64,000 nt of DNA from Paucilactobacillus hokkaidonensis JCM 18461. GTDB lineage: Bacteria > Bacillota > Bacilli > Lactobacillales > Lactobacillaceae. Positions 15,956-24,738 of the stretch are shown here, piece by piece; position 1 is the stretch's first letter; the number at the start of each line of letters is the position of its first letter. The stretch is taken from contig NZ_AP014680.1 of assembly GCF_000829395.1 (NCBI RefSeq), forward strand, positions 310,001 through 374,000. Reading direction: 5' to 3'. The position numbers were made by a program, and so were the translations under genes. The notes under the pieces are model-generated. The model searched no databases. It had not been told where the DNA came from and was given only the letters and a program-made list of their open reading frames with translations.

Positions 15956-15985
15956 TTGCTATTGGAGGCGCTTTCTTTGTACAAT
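15956..15985 (+). promoter_or_regulatory. promoter of ndk
   Basis: TTGCTA, 18 bp, TACAAT upstream of ndk. Confidence 0.6.
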
Positions 15986-16016
15986 GAGAGCATAAAAATG
16001 AAATGAGGATAGTGCA

Positions 16017-16442
16017 ATGGCTGAAGAACGGATATTAATTCTTGTTAAACCAGATGGAGTTACGCTGGGACATATTGGTGAAGTGATCACGCGATTGGAA
16101 CGGAAAGGCTACGGAATTGATGCGTTGAAGGTGACGACGGCGACGGAAGATAAATTGCATCGTCATTACGCTGATTTGCTAGACAAACCGTTCTTTCCAG
16201 AAATTGAAACCTATATGTATGAGGGCCCGATTGTGGCGATGATTGCTACTGGAACTAATATTATCAGCGTTTTTCGCCGGATGGCGGGAGCTACTAATCC
16301 TTCTGAAGCTGATTTTGGTACGCTACGTGGTGATTTTGGGCGTGAGTGGCCTGATGGGTTGATTCGAAACGTAGTTCATAGTTCCGATAGTGTTGAAAGT
16401 GCTGAAAAAGAAATTAAAATTTGGTTCCCTGAACTTGATTGA
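16017..16442 (+). CDS. ndk: nucleoside diphosphate kinase
   Basis: The 141-aa product has the NDK features: N-terminal ILVKPDGV, RRMAGATNP, GTLRGDFG and the phospho-accepting His121 in RNVVHSSDS. It transfers phosphate from NTPs to NDPs in the cytosol. Many lactobacilli lack ndk, so its presence is of note. GAGGATA precedes ATG. The VOC gene follows after 16 bases and is probably co-transcribed. Confidence 0.95.
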   Translation: MAEERILILVKPDGVTLGHIGEVITRLERKGYGIDALKVTTATEDKLHRHYADLLDKPFFPEIETYMYEGPIVAMIATGTNIISVFRRMAGATNPSEADFGTLRGDFGREWPDGLIRNVVHSSDSVESAEKEIKIWFPELD

Positions 16443-16458
16443 AATTTAAGGAGTTGAG

Positions 16459-16896
16459 ATGATGGCCAATTCATTATATCCATATCTGACTTTTACCGAT
16501 ACAAAGGCTGCATTAGACTATTACAAAACAGTTTTTGCAGCGCAAGATATTCAACGATTGCCAGTGACACCTGAAGCAGCAGCATCGATGAATGTGCCAG
16601 ATAATATTGATCCTGCTAAGTTAACCATGCATGCAGTGTTTACAATTTTGGGAACTTGGATTTATGCTTCTGATAACTTCAATCATGATGATAAGCTGAC
16701 AAACAGTACGCGCTTGTTAATTGACGTTGGCGGTGATGATGCAAAGAAATCAGTGATAGCAACTAATTGGTACCACAAAATAACTCAGGATCCATCGATC
16801 AAAGTATTAATGCCATTGGCAAATCAAGGCTGGGGTGCCAAACTAGCCATGTTTACAGATAAGTATAAAATCACTTGGATGTTACAAATTAAATGA
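16459..16896 (+). CDS. VOC/glyoxalase-like (PhnB-type) protein
   Basis: The 145-aa product has the beta-alpha-beta-beta-beta fold marker of VOC proteins (YPYLTFTDTKAALDYYKTVF), as in PhnB/3-demethylubiquinone methyltransferase-like proteins. Its substrate is unknown. Either of two adjacent ATG codons (16459, 16462) could start it, behind AAGGAG. It is followed by a clear terminator. Confidence 0.7.
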   Translation: MMANSLYPYLTFTDTKAALDYYKTVFAAQDIQRLPVTPEAAASMNVPDNIDPAKLTMHAVFTILGTWIYASDNFNHDDKLTNSTRLLIDVGGDDAKKSVIATNWYHKITQDPSIKVLMPLANQGWGAKLAMFTDKYKITWMLQIK

Positions 16897-16918
16897 TGTG
16901 TAATTCAAAGTAATAGTA

Positions 16919-16963
16919 AAGTAATCAACAAGCAAGCATTGAATATTGTTGATTACTTTTTAT
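16919..16963 (+). terminator. Rho-independent terminator after ndk-VOC unit
   Basis: AAGTAATCAACA pairs with TGTTGATTACTT around a 16-base loop and is followed by T5 and more T. Confidence 0.85.
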
Positions 16964-17069
16964 TTTGCAGTTGAATATTTTGAATTTTTCAAAAACTAAC
17001 AAATTTGCTCAACTAAAAAAATTGCCGTAAAATAAAATTATCACACAAGTAGCAGGGGGAAAGAGAAGT

Positions 17070-17720
17070 ATGCGTAAGTATATTGCAGAACTTTTAGGAA
17101 CATTCATGTTAGTATTTTTAGGAACAGCAACAGTGGTAATTGCGAAGGGTGGCGTTTTAGCTATTGGATTAGCATTCGGATTAGCGATCACCATTTCGGC
17201 ATATGCATTTGGTGGTATTTCAGGTGGGCATTTTAACCCAGCCGTGACAACTGGTATGCTGATTAATAAACGGATCGGTGTTAAGGATGCATTTTGGTAT
17301 ATTATTTTTCAAATCCTAGGAGCGATTGCGGCCAGTGCGTTTGTGTCATTATTTGTGAGAGCGTTGGGATTAAAAGCAACTGCATTAGGGCAGACGGATT
17401 TTCCGTCAATTAGTGCCGGGATGGCTGTACTAGTCGAAGGACTAATCACGTTTTTATTTGTGCTAATAATTTTAAATGTAACCAGTGATGATCATGGTAA
17501 TTCTGATTTTGCGGGATTAGTAATCGGAATTACACTGGCATTCTTAATTATCGTGGCACTCAATTTAACGGGTGGATCATTAAATCCAGCCCGTTCAATT
17601 GGACCAGCAATTTTTGCAGGTGGCAGCGCGTTAAATCACCTGTGGGTCTATGTCGTCGCACCAGAAGTCGGTGCAGTTGTGGCGGCATTTTGTTCAAGGA
17701 TTTTAAATAGCGAAAATTAG
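17070..17720 (+). CDS. MIP-family aquaporin/aquaglyceroporin channel
   Basis: The 216-aa product has six membrane helices and both NPA boxes (GHFNPAVT near residue 64 and SLNPARS near residue 171), including the Arg of the selectivity filter. The short loops resemble AqpZ-like water channels, but helix 5 lacks the His of AqpZ (FLIIVAL), so small solutes may pass too. A GGGGG-rich site precedes ATG. It is monocistronic. Confidence 0.88.
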   Translation: MRKYIAELLGTFMLVFLGTATVVIAKGGVLAIGLAFGLAITISAYAFGGISGGHFNPAVTTGMLINKRIGVKDAFWYIIFQILGAIAASAFVSLFVRALGLKATALGQTDFPSISAGMAVLVEGLITFLFVLIILNVTSDDHGNSDFAGLVIGITLAFLIIVALNLTGGSLNPARSIGPAIFAGGSALNHLWVYVVAPEVGAVVAAFCSRILNSEN

Positions 17721-17882
17721 ATTGAAAACGACCGTTATGCTACAAGCCTTTGCGGTCGTGAGTGCGTTTTGGCCAAAAAACATAGTAAAAAAGACTAAAT
17801 ACACCATCTAAAAAAGCATGAGTATGGGCAAAAACTTCATTTTTGCTGAGTCCTCTTTATTATTTACGAACTTTTATTGCTA

Positions 17883-18047
17883 AAACGTGGGCAATAAGGC
17901 AGATTCTCTTCGATGTCCATATTACTAAGCCGAAAACCGGCAAGTAATAATGGCTTCCACTTAGCTACGATTAACAAACGATCCAAAGTACGGACCATTC
18001 GTTAATCTAGGCTATGCTCAGAATCTAATCGCCTTATTGCCCACTCT
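17883..18047 (-). repeat. palindromic intergenic element, copy B2
   Basis: It runs from AAACGTGGGCAATAAGGC to GCCTTATTGCCCACTCT. It is about 48 bp longer than B1 through an extra arm with TTACTAAGCCGAAAACCGGC. Homology continues left to about 17815 (GGGCAAAAACTTCATTTTTGC...), a tail also found at B3 and B4. The rest of the 388-bp space between the aquaporin and GH65 genes shows no gene. Confidence 0.85.
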
Positions 18048-18108
18048 CATGTTTTAGTATAGTTCTCAATATTTTTACCGAATGATAATTTTGTAATTGT
18101 AATGCTCT

Positions 18109-20337
18109 CTAAAATGTAACTTGTTTACCATTCAACTCCACAACGACTGGATCGCCACTTAACAAAGTGACAATGGCACCACGTTTAGATACGGATAGTT
18201 TTAACTGACTGCCATGGTAAGTAATCGGTACTACGTAAGCATCCCATTGTGGTGGCAAAATTGGTTCTAATATTAGTTTAGTTTCAGTAGCACGAATGTG
18301 GACAAGTCCTAATAAAATGGCAAGCCAAGTGCCGCCCATGGAGGCCGTGTGTAAACCATCTGCGGTGTTATGCTGACTATCCTCAATATCAGTTTCAAAG
18401 GATAGCTGCAACATTTTACTAAATTGTTTTTGATCGGTTAGTTTAGAGCCCGCAATCGCGTACGCACAACGTGACAATGATGAATCATGTGTCGTGAGCG
18501 GTTCGTAATAATCATAATTAGTCTGTTGTTGCTTTTTACTAAAACGGTAAGGCATTAATGCGATTGCTAAAATCAGGTCGGCTTGTTTGAGGACTTGGTG
18601 TTGGTAAAGATATAAGGGATGAAAATGTAGCAGTAAAGGAAATTGACGTTTTTTCAGCTTGGTAAGTTCTATTTTAGGCTTGTTTAAGAAACTATCATCT
18701 TGTCCGATTAGATCACCAGTCTGATCAATAAACATATCAGCGGCAGCTAGCTTGAATTGGTGCCATTCATCACTGGTAACACCTAGGCTAGTTACCTGTT
18801 CTAATGTAAATGAGGTGGTTAAAAATTCTAATTGGTTTTTAACCATTAGGTTGGTGTAGGCATTGTTATTTACTAATGCAGTATATTCGTCTGGGCCAGT
18901 GACTGTATTAAGAACAAAGCCCTTATCCGGGTCCCAATTACCATAGCTTAAATAGAAACGACTAGTTTCAACTAACATTTTGAGCCCGTATTGATGCATG
19001 AACTGATGGTCATTAGTGAAATAAAAATATTGTTGAACGGCAAACATGATGTCAGCATTGATGTGAACAGCAGCGGTACTGGCAGGAAAGTAAGCTGATG
19101 ATTCTTGGCCATTAATAGTCCGCCAAGGAAATAAAGCGCCGGCATAGCCAAGATGTTTGGCATGCTGAATAGATTTTGACAGTTGATGATAGCGATTAAT
19201 TAATAAAGCACGGGCAATTTTTGGTTGAGTCATGGTGAAAAACGGCATGATATAAATTTCGGTATCCCAAAAGTAATGCCCATCGTAGCCAGTACTTGAT
19301 AACCCCTTAGCACTGATGCCCCGGCGACCATCTTTACCAACAGACTGTAGTAATTGAAATAAATCAAAGCGACTTTCTAATTGCAAATTACTATTATAGT
19401 CATTTGCAATGTGCAAGTTACTAGTTCGCCAAAATTGGGTTAGATAATTTGTTTGTTCAGTCTTCAACTGGTCAAATCCATCCGATTGGCACTGTGTTAA
19501 TTCAGTTTCGACTGCTGTTAAAACAGTGTTCTTATGTGGTTCACGAGTATCAAAGTAGCAAGCATATTTCTCAAACGTGATTGGTTTTTCGTCAATTAAC
19601 AATTGTTTTTGCCAGGTGCACGTAGATTGATCGATCACACCATCGATATTGTGCAAGACCCCAATTAATGTAGTGAGCTTACTGCCTTGAGTAGGAAATG
19701 CCATCCCCATTAATTGAGCATTTTGACTCTCCAGAGTTGTGGTGTGATTGAGCATTACTGCGGGATTAATATCGCTGACTCGCGGATCATTACTGTGGTG
19801 AACGGTTAAACTATTAGTATCTAAGGTAGATTTAATGGTTAAAATTGCGCGCTTAAAATTGAGTGGCTTCACAGTCACCTGCATTGCCAAAATATGCTTA
19901 CGAGTGTGACTGACAAGGCGAGTATAAGAAACCCTAATTTTATCTTTACTTAGATTTTCTTCCCAAGTAAAACTATGGGTCATCAGTCCAGTCTTAAGCG
20001 ATAAGGTTCTCACATTTTGTGAAACAGTACCATTATTACGATCAACTCGTAATCCATCTAGTAATAGTTCGATATGAGTAGCATCGGGCAGACTGATCAT
20101 CGATTGGCGCTCATATGGGTAACCGTAAGCCTGTTCGCCATACATAATGGGGGCGGTTTCATAAAAACCATTAATGAAAACGCCGTGCGTGGTTGCTTGG
20201 TTACTAATTTCGTCATCTTCATAGCTGCCGCGAACACCCAAGTAGCCATTGCCAACGGTAAAAATAGATTCTAATGCCTCGTTATCAGATACAGGTAGTT
20301 GGTTATCAATAATTGTCCAGTTAGAACTAGTTGACAT
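18109..20337 (-). CDS. glycoside hydrolase family 65 disaccharide phosphorylase
   Basis: The 742-aa product has the GH65 layout: N-terminal beta-sandwich (ESIFTVGNGYLGVRGSYE), (alpha/alpha)6 barrel with the general acid Glu484 in TGPDEYTALVNNNAYTN, the motif SSTGYDGHYFWDTEIY, and a C-terminal beta-sheet. The family covers maltose, trehalose, kojibiose and nigerose phosphorylases, giving beta-glucose-1-phosphate. No beta-phosphoglucomutase or sugar transporter is adjacent, so the substrate stays open. A GGAGGG site precedes ATG. The divergent promoter region to the aldo/keto reductase holds only a weak cre-like sequence near 20403. Confidence 0.88.
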   Translation of the reverse strand: MSTSSNWTIIDNQLPVSDNEALESIFTVGNGYLGVRGSYEDDEISNQATTHGVFINGFYETAPIMYGEQAYGYPYERQSMISLPDATHIELLLDGLRVDRNNGTVSQNVRTLSLKTGLMTHSFTWEENLSKDKIRVSYTRLVSHTRKHILAMQVTVKPLNFKRAILTIKSTLDTNSLTVHHSNDPRVSDINPAVMLNHTTTLESQNAQLMGMAFPTQGSKLTTLIGVLHNIDGVIDQSTCTWQKQLLIDEKPITFEKYACYFDTREPHKNTVLTAVETELTQCQSDGFDQLKTEQTNYLTQFWRTSNLHIANDYNSNLQLESRFDLFQLLQSVGKDGRRGISAKGLSSTGYDGHYFWDTEIYIMPFFTMTQPKIARALLINRYHQLSKSIQHAKHLGYAGALFPWRTINGQESSAYFPASTAAVHINADIMFAVQQYFYFTNDHQFMHQYGLKMLVETSRFYLSYGNWDPDKGFVLNTVTGPDEYTALVNNNAYTNLMVKNQLEFLTTSFTLEQVTSLGVTSDEWHQFKLAAADMFIDQTGDLIGQDDSFLNKPKIELTKLKKRQFPLLLHFHPLYLYQHQVLKQADLILAIALMPYRFSKKQQQTNYDYYEPLTTHDSSLSRCAYAIAGSKLTDQKQFSKMLQLSFETDIEDSQHNTADGLHTASMGGTWLAILLGLVHIRATETKLILEPILPPQWDAYVVPITYHGSQLKLSVSKRGAIVTLLSGDPVVVELNGKQVTF

Positions 20338-20497
20338 GTTAGGCCCTCCTTAAAAGTAAGTACATTTAGTTTGAATTATAGTGGAAGACAAACGATTTGT
20401 TAATGAAAGCACTCACGGGTGAAAATATTTGCAATTATAAAATGACAGCGTTATCGTGGTTACGTTTAGTAAGTAATTAATGAAAGAAGAGATAGTT

Positions 20498-21367
20498 ATG
20501 GCTGAAGTTACAGCAAATAATTCTGGCACATATGTATTTGATGATCAATTTAAGGTCAATCGGTTAGGCTATGGAACAATGCAGCTAACTGGTAATGGAA
20601 CATGGGGCCCGTATCATGACCCTAAACAGGCAGTTGCAGTTGTTCAAAAGGCAGTTGAGTTAGGGATCAACTTCTTTGATACCGCTGATTCTTATGGCCC
20701 ATGGTTTGCGGATCGATATTTAGCTAAGGGACTACAGGGTGCTGCTAATCGCGATCAGATTTTCATTTCTGATAAAGTGGGACAAACTCGACAAGGGCCA
20801 AGCGTTTGGACACCCCATGGTGAACCTAATTATTTACGGCAACAAGTGGAAGTATCACTGATGACATTGGGAATTGATCACGAAGATTTATTATTCTTGC
20901 ACCGAATTGATACTCATTTTTCTGTAGAACAACAGGTGGGCGAACTTAAAAAGATGCAAGATGAGGGAAAAATTAAACATATCGGCTTAAGCCAAGTAAC
21001 GGTAGAACAGATTAAAGAAGCCCAAAAGTATGCGCACATTGATGCCATTGAAAACTTATATAATGTTGGTAATCATCAAGATGATGATGTAGTGGATTAT
21101 GCGCAAGCACAACACATGGCTTTCGTGCCGTGGTATCCATTAGACACGGGTAAGTTAACTAAGGCAGATGGACCGTTAGCTTCAATTGCGACCAAATATA
21201 GTGCCAGTCCTGCCCAGATTGCCTTGGCTTGGTTGTTGAAACGGTCAACTAACATTTTGCCAATTCCAGGGACCAGTTCTATCGAGCATTTAACAGATAA
21301 TGTTGCTGCAGCAAATATTGATTTAAGTGATGCTGATTTCGAAACATTAAGTCGGTTAGCCGGTTAG
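20498..21367 (+). CDS. aldo/keto reductase
   Basis: The 289-aa product is a TIM-barrel NADPH-dependent reductase. Catalytic residues are visible: Asp and Tyr in FFDTADSYGP, Lys in ISDKVG and His in LLFLHRID. The cofactor end is ILPIPGTSSIEHL. It probably reduces aldehydes or ketones. An ATG at 20480 is in frame but lacks a ribosome binding site; AGAAGAGA favours 20498. Confidence 0.88.
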   Translation: MAEVTANNSGTYVFDDQFKVNRLGYGTMQLTGNGTWGPYHDPKQAVAVVQKAVELGINFFDTADSYGPWFADRYLAKGLQGAANRDQIFISDKVGQTRQGPSVWTPHGEPNYLRQQVEVSLMTLGIDHEDLLFLHRIDTHFSVEQQVGELKKMQDEGKIKHIGLSQVTVEQIKEAQKYAHIDAIENLYNVGNHQDDDVVDYAQAQHMAFVPWYPLDTGKLTKADGPLASIATKYSASPAQIALAWLLKRSTNILPIPGTSSIEHLTDNVAAANIDLSDADFETLSRLAG

Positions 21368-21385
21368 TCGATTAATAAATATAAG

Positions 21386-21550
21386 AGAGTGGGCAATAAG
21401 GCGATTAGATTCCGAGCATACTCCGTTGTCCAAAGAACTAACTGCTAAAGCAGTAAGTTCTCATGGCAGCCTAGATTAACGAATGATCCGAATTTTGGAT
21501 CGTTTGTTAATCGTAGCTAAGCGGAGGAATCTGCCTTATTGCCCACGTTT
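21386..21550 (+). repeat. palindromic intergenic element, copy B3
   Basis: It runs from AGAGTGGGCAATAAGGC to GCCTTATTGCCCACGTTT. It holds an inserted hairpin (AGAACTAACTGCTAAAGCAG then TAAGTTCT) not present in B1 or B4. The conserved tail continues to about 21617 with GCAAAAATGAAGTTTTTGCCC. Confidence 0.87.
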
Positions 21551-21624
21551 TAGCAATAAAAGTTCGTAAATAATAAAGAGTACGCAGCAAAAATGAAGTT
21601 TTTGCCCAGCCTCTTTTCCTACGA

Positions 21625-23235
21625 TTAGTCAAGCCTCATATTTAATCTTATGGTCTTGAATTATTAACTTGAATTTATGATTCACGAAGTGAATCATGCT
21701 CTTGGAATTAAGATTAGAGGTCGTAAACGGTCACAAAAAATGGGTACACAAACCCAATCTCAATATTTAACTTTAAAAATACTGAGAAAAGGGATATTAT
21801 TCAGTTATGGAGTAATCTAACTCCGAGTTTTTAAAGGGACCGCGAGTCCGCATACGCATAAACGTATTCAGTGCCTGTTGTTACCATGGCATAAAGGCAT
21901 TTTAGTGTCCTGTTCATACAGGCAACCACTGCGACCTTATCTCGTTTAGGGATAGGTCGTTTTTTTAGTCGGTAATAATAATCAACAATGTGATTATTAG
22001 CCGCTGCTTTCTGACGAATCATATTACGAACAATTATATAAACAAGTGCTCGACCATGTGGATTACCGCGCTTATTAATATGGTCCTGTCGTTTATACTT
22101 ACCTGATTGATAACGGTTTAAATCAATACCAATATAGGCATTTAATTGATTAGCATTATCAAAACGAGTAATATCACCGAGTTCACCTAGCAAATGAGAG
22201 GCCGTTAAAGGTCCAATACCAGGTATTGAGGTATAAATTTTATAAACTGGCAGTGATTGTGCTAATTTCTCTGTTTGTTTTACTAATGCATCTTTTTCCT
22301 TGGTTAGCTCAATTAATTGGCGACAATAGTACTTAACTTCCTGAACTTGAATACTATCAACGTCAGCGGCCGGGTAACTAATTTTAGCAAATTTAAGAAG
22401 CTTTTCTGCGTACTTCAAGCCTTTGGCTTGGGATAATCTTTTATCAGTTTGAGACATTAGTTTATTTTTTAAACGTGTACGCGAAAAAGATTGTACCAAA
22501 TCTGGGTGAGGAAATAGCAGAATTACGTTCAAGGCTAATTTTGAAACCTGATTAGTAAAAAGCTGTTCTTCCTCAGGAAAAGTTTGATCAAGAGCCGTAT
22601 ATAGTCTGAGACATTTCAGCTTAATTTCATTACTTATTTGATCATAGAATCGACTTAATTCGTGTAATTTACGATAATTTTTAGACCAGGTATTAGTGCA
22701 TCGGTATTCTTTTTCTACCACTGCATGAGCCATTTTATGTGCATCAACCTTGTCAGTTTTAATACGTCGCAAATTTTCAGAATGAAGATGAAGTTCTAGT
22801 GGATTTAACTGAGCATACTTGAACTGATTATCCTGACAAAAACGAGCAACTGGGCGAGAATAAATACCAGTGGCTTCAAAGTAAACTGTTGGGTTCTTCG
22901 CTTCATCTACAATTCTTTTGAGCCGTTGAAATCCCATTTTATTATGTTGAAAGTTGAATTCGCTTAAGCATTTATTATTACGATACCAAACAGCGTAGCT
23001 GTGGTTTTTTGAAACATCCAATGCGATTACATCAGACAAAATATCACTCCCTCATCAAATTTGTGAAGTCATAACTAGACTTTCAGCGCATTAAATCATT
23101 TCCTAAACACGGCCTAACAGGTCCTCAATCTTAAATCATATTTGTGCGTTGAAAGTGTAGGATGCCATTTTAATTTACGGACTCGAAGTCCCAGAGGCTA
23201 TGGACGGTCTTGACTTCACTTTCAGTGTAAACAAA
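21625..23235 (-). mobile_element. IS110-family insertion sequence (approximate ends)
   Basis: A single IS110-type transposase gene is flanked by non-coding segments of about 200 bp on each side. IS110 elements lack classical terminal inverted repeats, so the ends are estimates, bounded by the B3 tail on one side and the 23238 hairpin on the other. Both flanks contain strong secondary structure (GGACTCGAAGTCC at 23179-23191; TAATCTTA paired with TAAGATTA around a GATTCACGAAGTGAATC hairpin near 21650-21715). In this family a bridge RNA is encoded in a non-coding end. Confidence 0.65.
21831..23039 (-). CDS. IS110-family transposase
   Basis: The 402-aa product has the N-terminal DEDD RuvC-like domain (ALDVSKN with Asp8, FEATGIY, KTDKVDAHKMA) and a C-terminal transposase_20 domain with IPGIGPLTASHLLGELGDI and the catalytic Ser region (IGIDLNRYQSGKY, KRGNPHGRALVYI). 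It is full length and shows no frameshift, so it may be active. In IS110/IS621-type elements it works as a bridge-RNA-guided recombinase. Confidence 0.93.
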   Translation of the reverse strand: MSDVIALDVSKNHSYAVWYRNNKCLSEFNFQHNKMGFQRLKRIVDEAKNPTVYFEATGIYSRPVARFCQDNQFKYAQLNPLELHLHSENLRRIKTDKVDAHKMAHAVVEKEYRCTNTWSKNYRKLHELSRFYDQISNEIKLKCLRLYTALDQTFPEEEQLFTNQVSKLALNVILLFPHPDLVQSFSRTRLKNKLMSQTDKRLSQAKGLKYAEKLLKFAKISYPAADVDSIQVQEVKYYCRQLIELTKEKDALVKQTEKLAQSLPVYKIYTSIPGIGPLTASHLLGELGDITRFDNANQLNAYIGIDLNRYQSGKYKRQDHINKRGNPHGRALVYIIVRNMIRQKAAANNHIVDYYYRLKKRPIPKRDKVAVVACMNRTLKCLYAMVTTGTEYVYAYADSRSL

Positions 23236-23237
23236 AA

Positions 23238-23279
23238 AGTTCTGATGTTAATCAATTTTCATTGATTGGCATCAGAACT
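23238..23279 (-). terminator. minus-strand terminator-like hairpin beside the IS110 element
   Basis: AGTTCTGATG and CATCAGAACT enclose a second arm pair (ATCAATTTTCATTGAT), followed on the minus strand by six U. No minus-strand gene precedes it, so it may shield the OYE promoter region or the IS. Confidence 0.65.
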
Positions 23280-23315
23280 AATCTTAGATTGTTTTGATAG
23301 TTACTTCAAAGTGCG

Positions 23316-23334
23316 TACTTATCAAAAATAAGTA
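23316..23334 (+). promoter_or_regulatory. inverted repeat operator upstream of the OYE gene
   Basis: TACTTAT-CAAAA-ATAAGTA is a perfect 7-bp inverted repeat 48 bases before the ATG. The TACT...AGTA form resembles operators of HxlR/YodB-type redox regulators, but the spacing differs from YodB sites. The regulator is not in the window. Confidence 0.5.
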
Positions 23335-23381
23335 TTTGTATTAATGTATGTTTGTAATCTATTAAAGGAGAGTAATTAATC

Positions 23382-24554
23382 ATGACCTACAAATTTTTAG
23401 AACCGTATTCTTTTAAAAATGGCGTAACGATTAAGAATAGAATTGTCATTCCACCAATGACTGAGGCCTCCAGTCTTGAAAATGGAGCCATTTCTAAAGA
23501 TGAATTAACTTATTTTCGATTACATACAGGCGGTGTTGGTATGTTTATTACACCAGTTGCTAATGTAATCGCTAGTGGTAAAGGATTCGAGGGTGAACTA
23601 TCGGTTGCTGATGACAAAATGCTTCCTGGATTAACTAGGTTAGCTGAAACAATCAAACATGATGGTACTAAAGCGATTTTACAAATTTTTCATGCGGGCC
23701 GGATGTCTAATTCAAAAATTCTGAGAGGTGAGTCATCGGTTAGTGCTAGTGCGGTTGCTGCATTGAGACCGAATGCTGAAACCCCAGCAGCACTTACTGA
23801 AGTTGAAATTGATCAGATCATTGCCGCTTTCGGTGCGGCTACCCACCGTGCAATTGAAGCTGGTTTTGATGGAGTTGAATTGCATGGGGCCAATACTTAT
23901 TTGACGCAGCAGTTCTTTTCACCACATTCTAATCGACGAACCGATAAATGGGGTGGTTCCCTTGAAAACCGAATGCGCTTTAATTTAGCAGTGATTGAAT
24001 CTGTTCAACAGGCGGTCAAAACATATGCAACGAAGCCATTTATTGTGGGCTATCGAATTTCACCTGAAGAGATTGAAGAGCCTGGAATTCGACTTGCCGA
24101 CACATTAAAATTTATTGACGTTTTAGCTGAACAGCCAATTGATTATCTGCACTTATCCATGGGATATGCTTGGAGAACATCACTGAATGATAAGTCGGAT
24201 GATGAACCAATTGTCTTGAAAGTTAAAAAACAGTTAGCTGGACGTCTACCATTGATTTCTGTTGGGTCGATCGAAACTCCTAGTGATGCTGAAAAGTTGA
24301 TTGACGCAGGGGTTGATTTTGTAGCACTCGGACGAGAGAGTTTAAGAGAACCACATTGGGTTCAAAAGGTGATTGCCGGTCAAGAAAATGCAATTCGCTA
24401 CACAGTGGCAGAGTCTGATTTTGAAGAGTTAGGCATCAATTCTGCATTTCACGATTTTCTCGAATTATTGAATGCGGACTTGCATATTGTTGGATCTAAG
24501 CAGGGTAAAGATGAGTTTGACAAGCAAATGGGTGGCGTCGAAGGTGGCGCTTAA
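23382..24554 (+). CDS. old yellow enzyme-type NADH:flavin oxidoreductase
   Basis: The 390-aa TIM-barrel FMN protein has VIPPMTEASS near the N terminus, ILQIFHAGRM, the substrate-binding GVELHGANTYL (His-Asn pair type HGAN), QFFSPHSNRRTDKWGGSLENRMRF-class sequence, and VDFVALGRESLREP (phosphate site). It reduces activated alkenes or electrophiles. It is monocistronic with a GGAGAG site and its own terminator. Confidence 0.9.
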   Translation: MTYKFLEPYSFKNGVTIKNRIVIPPMTEASSLENGAISKDELTYFRLHTGGVGMFITPVANVIASGKGFEGELSVADDKMLPGLTRLAETIKHDGTKAILQIFHAGRMSNSKILRGESSVSASAVAALRPNAETPAALTEVEIDQIIAAFGAATHRAIEAGFDGVELHGANTYLTQQFFSPHSNRRTDKWGGSLENRMRFNLAVIESVQQAVKTYATKPFIVGYRISPEEIEEPGIRLADTLKFIDVLAEQPIDYLHLSMGYAWRTSLNDKSDDEPIVLKVKKQLAGRLPLISVGSIETPSDAEKLIDAGVDFVALGRESLREPHWVQKVIAGQENAIRYTVAESDFEELGINSAFHDFLELLNADLHIVGSKQGKDEFDKQMGGVEGGA

Positions 24555-24563
24555 TACTGGATG

Positions 24564-24600
24564 AAAAAAAATATCGGTCGATAAAGATCGATATTTTTTT
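24564..24600 (+). terminator. Rho-independent terminator after the OYE gene
   Basis: AAAAAAATATCG pairs with CGATATTTTTTT; T7 follows. Confidence 0.85.
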
Positions 24601-24677
24601 GTGCTCGTTAACAAGTATCATTAAGTGCTTTACACCAAGAATAAGGACAAAATTAAAATAAAAAAGACTAATTTAGC

Positions 24678-24707
24678 TTGAATTATTCGAACACGTGTTC
24701 GTATAAT
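24678..24707 (+). promoter_or_regulatory. SOS promoter with LexA box
   Basis: CGAACACGTGTTCG (24688-24701) is a perfect Gram-positive LexA (DinR) box. It sits in the 18-bp spacer between TTGAAT and TATAAT. Confidence 0.9.
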
Positions 24708-24738
24708 GGAACTAATAAATTGGTGAGGAGTTGATGAC

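Noticed and set aside
20403-20416. cre site in front of the GH65 gene
   Set aside because: TGAAAGCACTCACG deviates from the consensus at two important positions, so it was only mentioned as weak.
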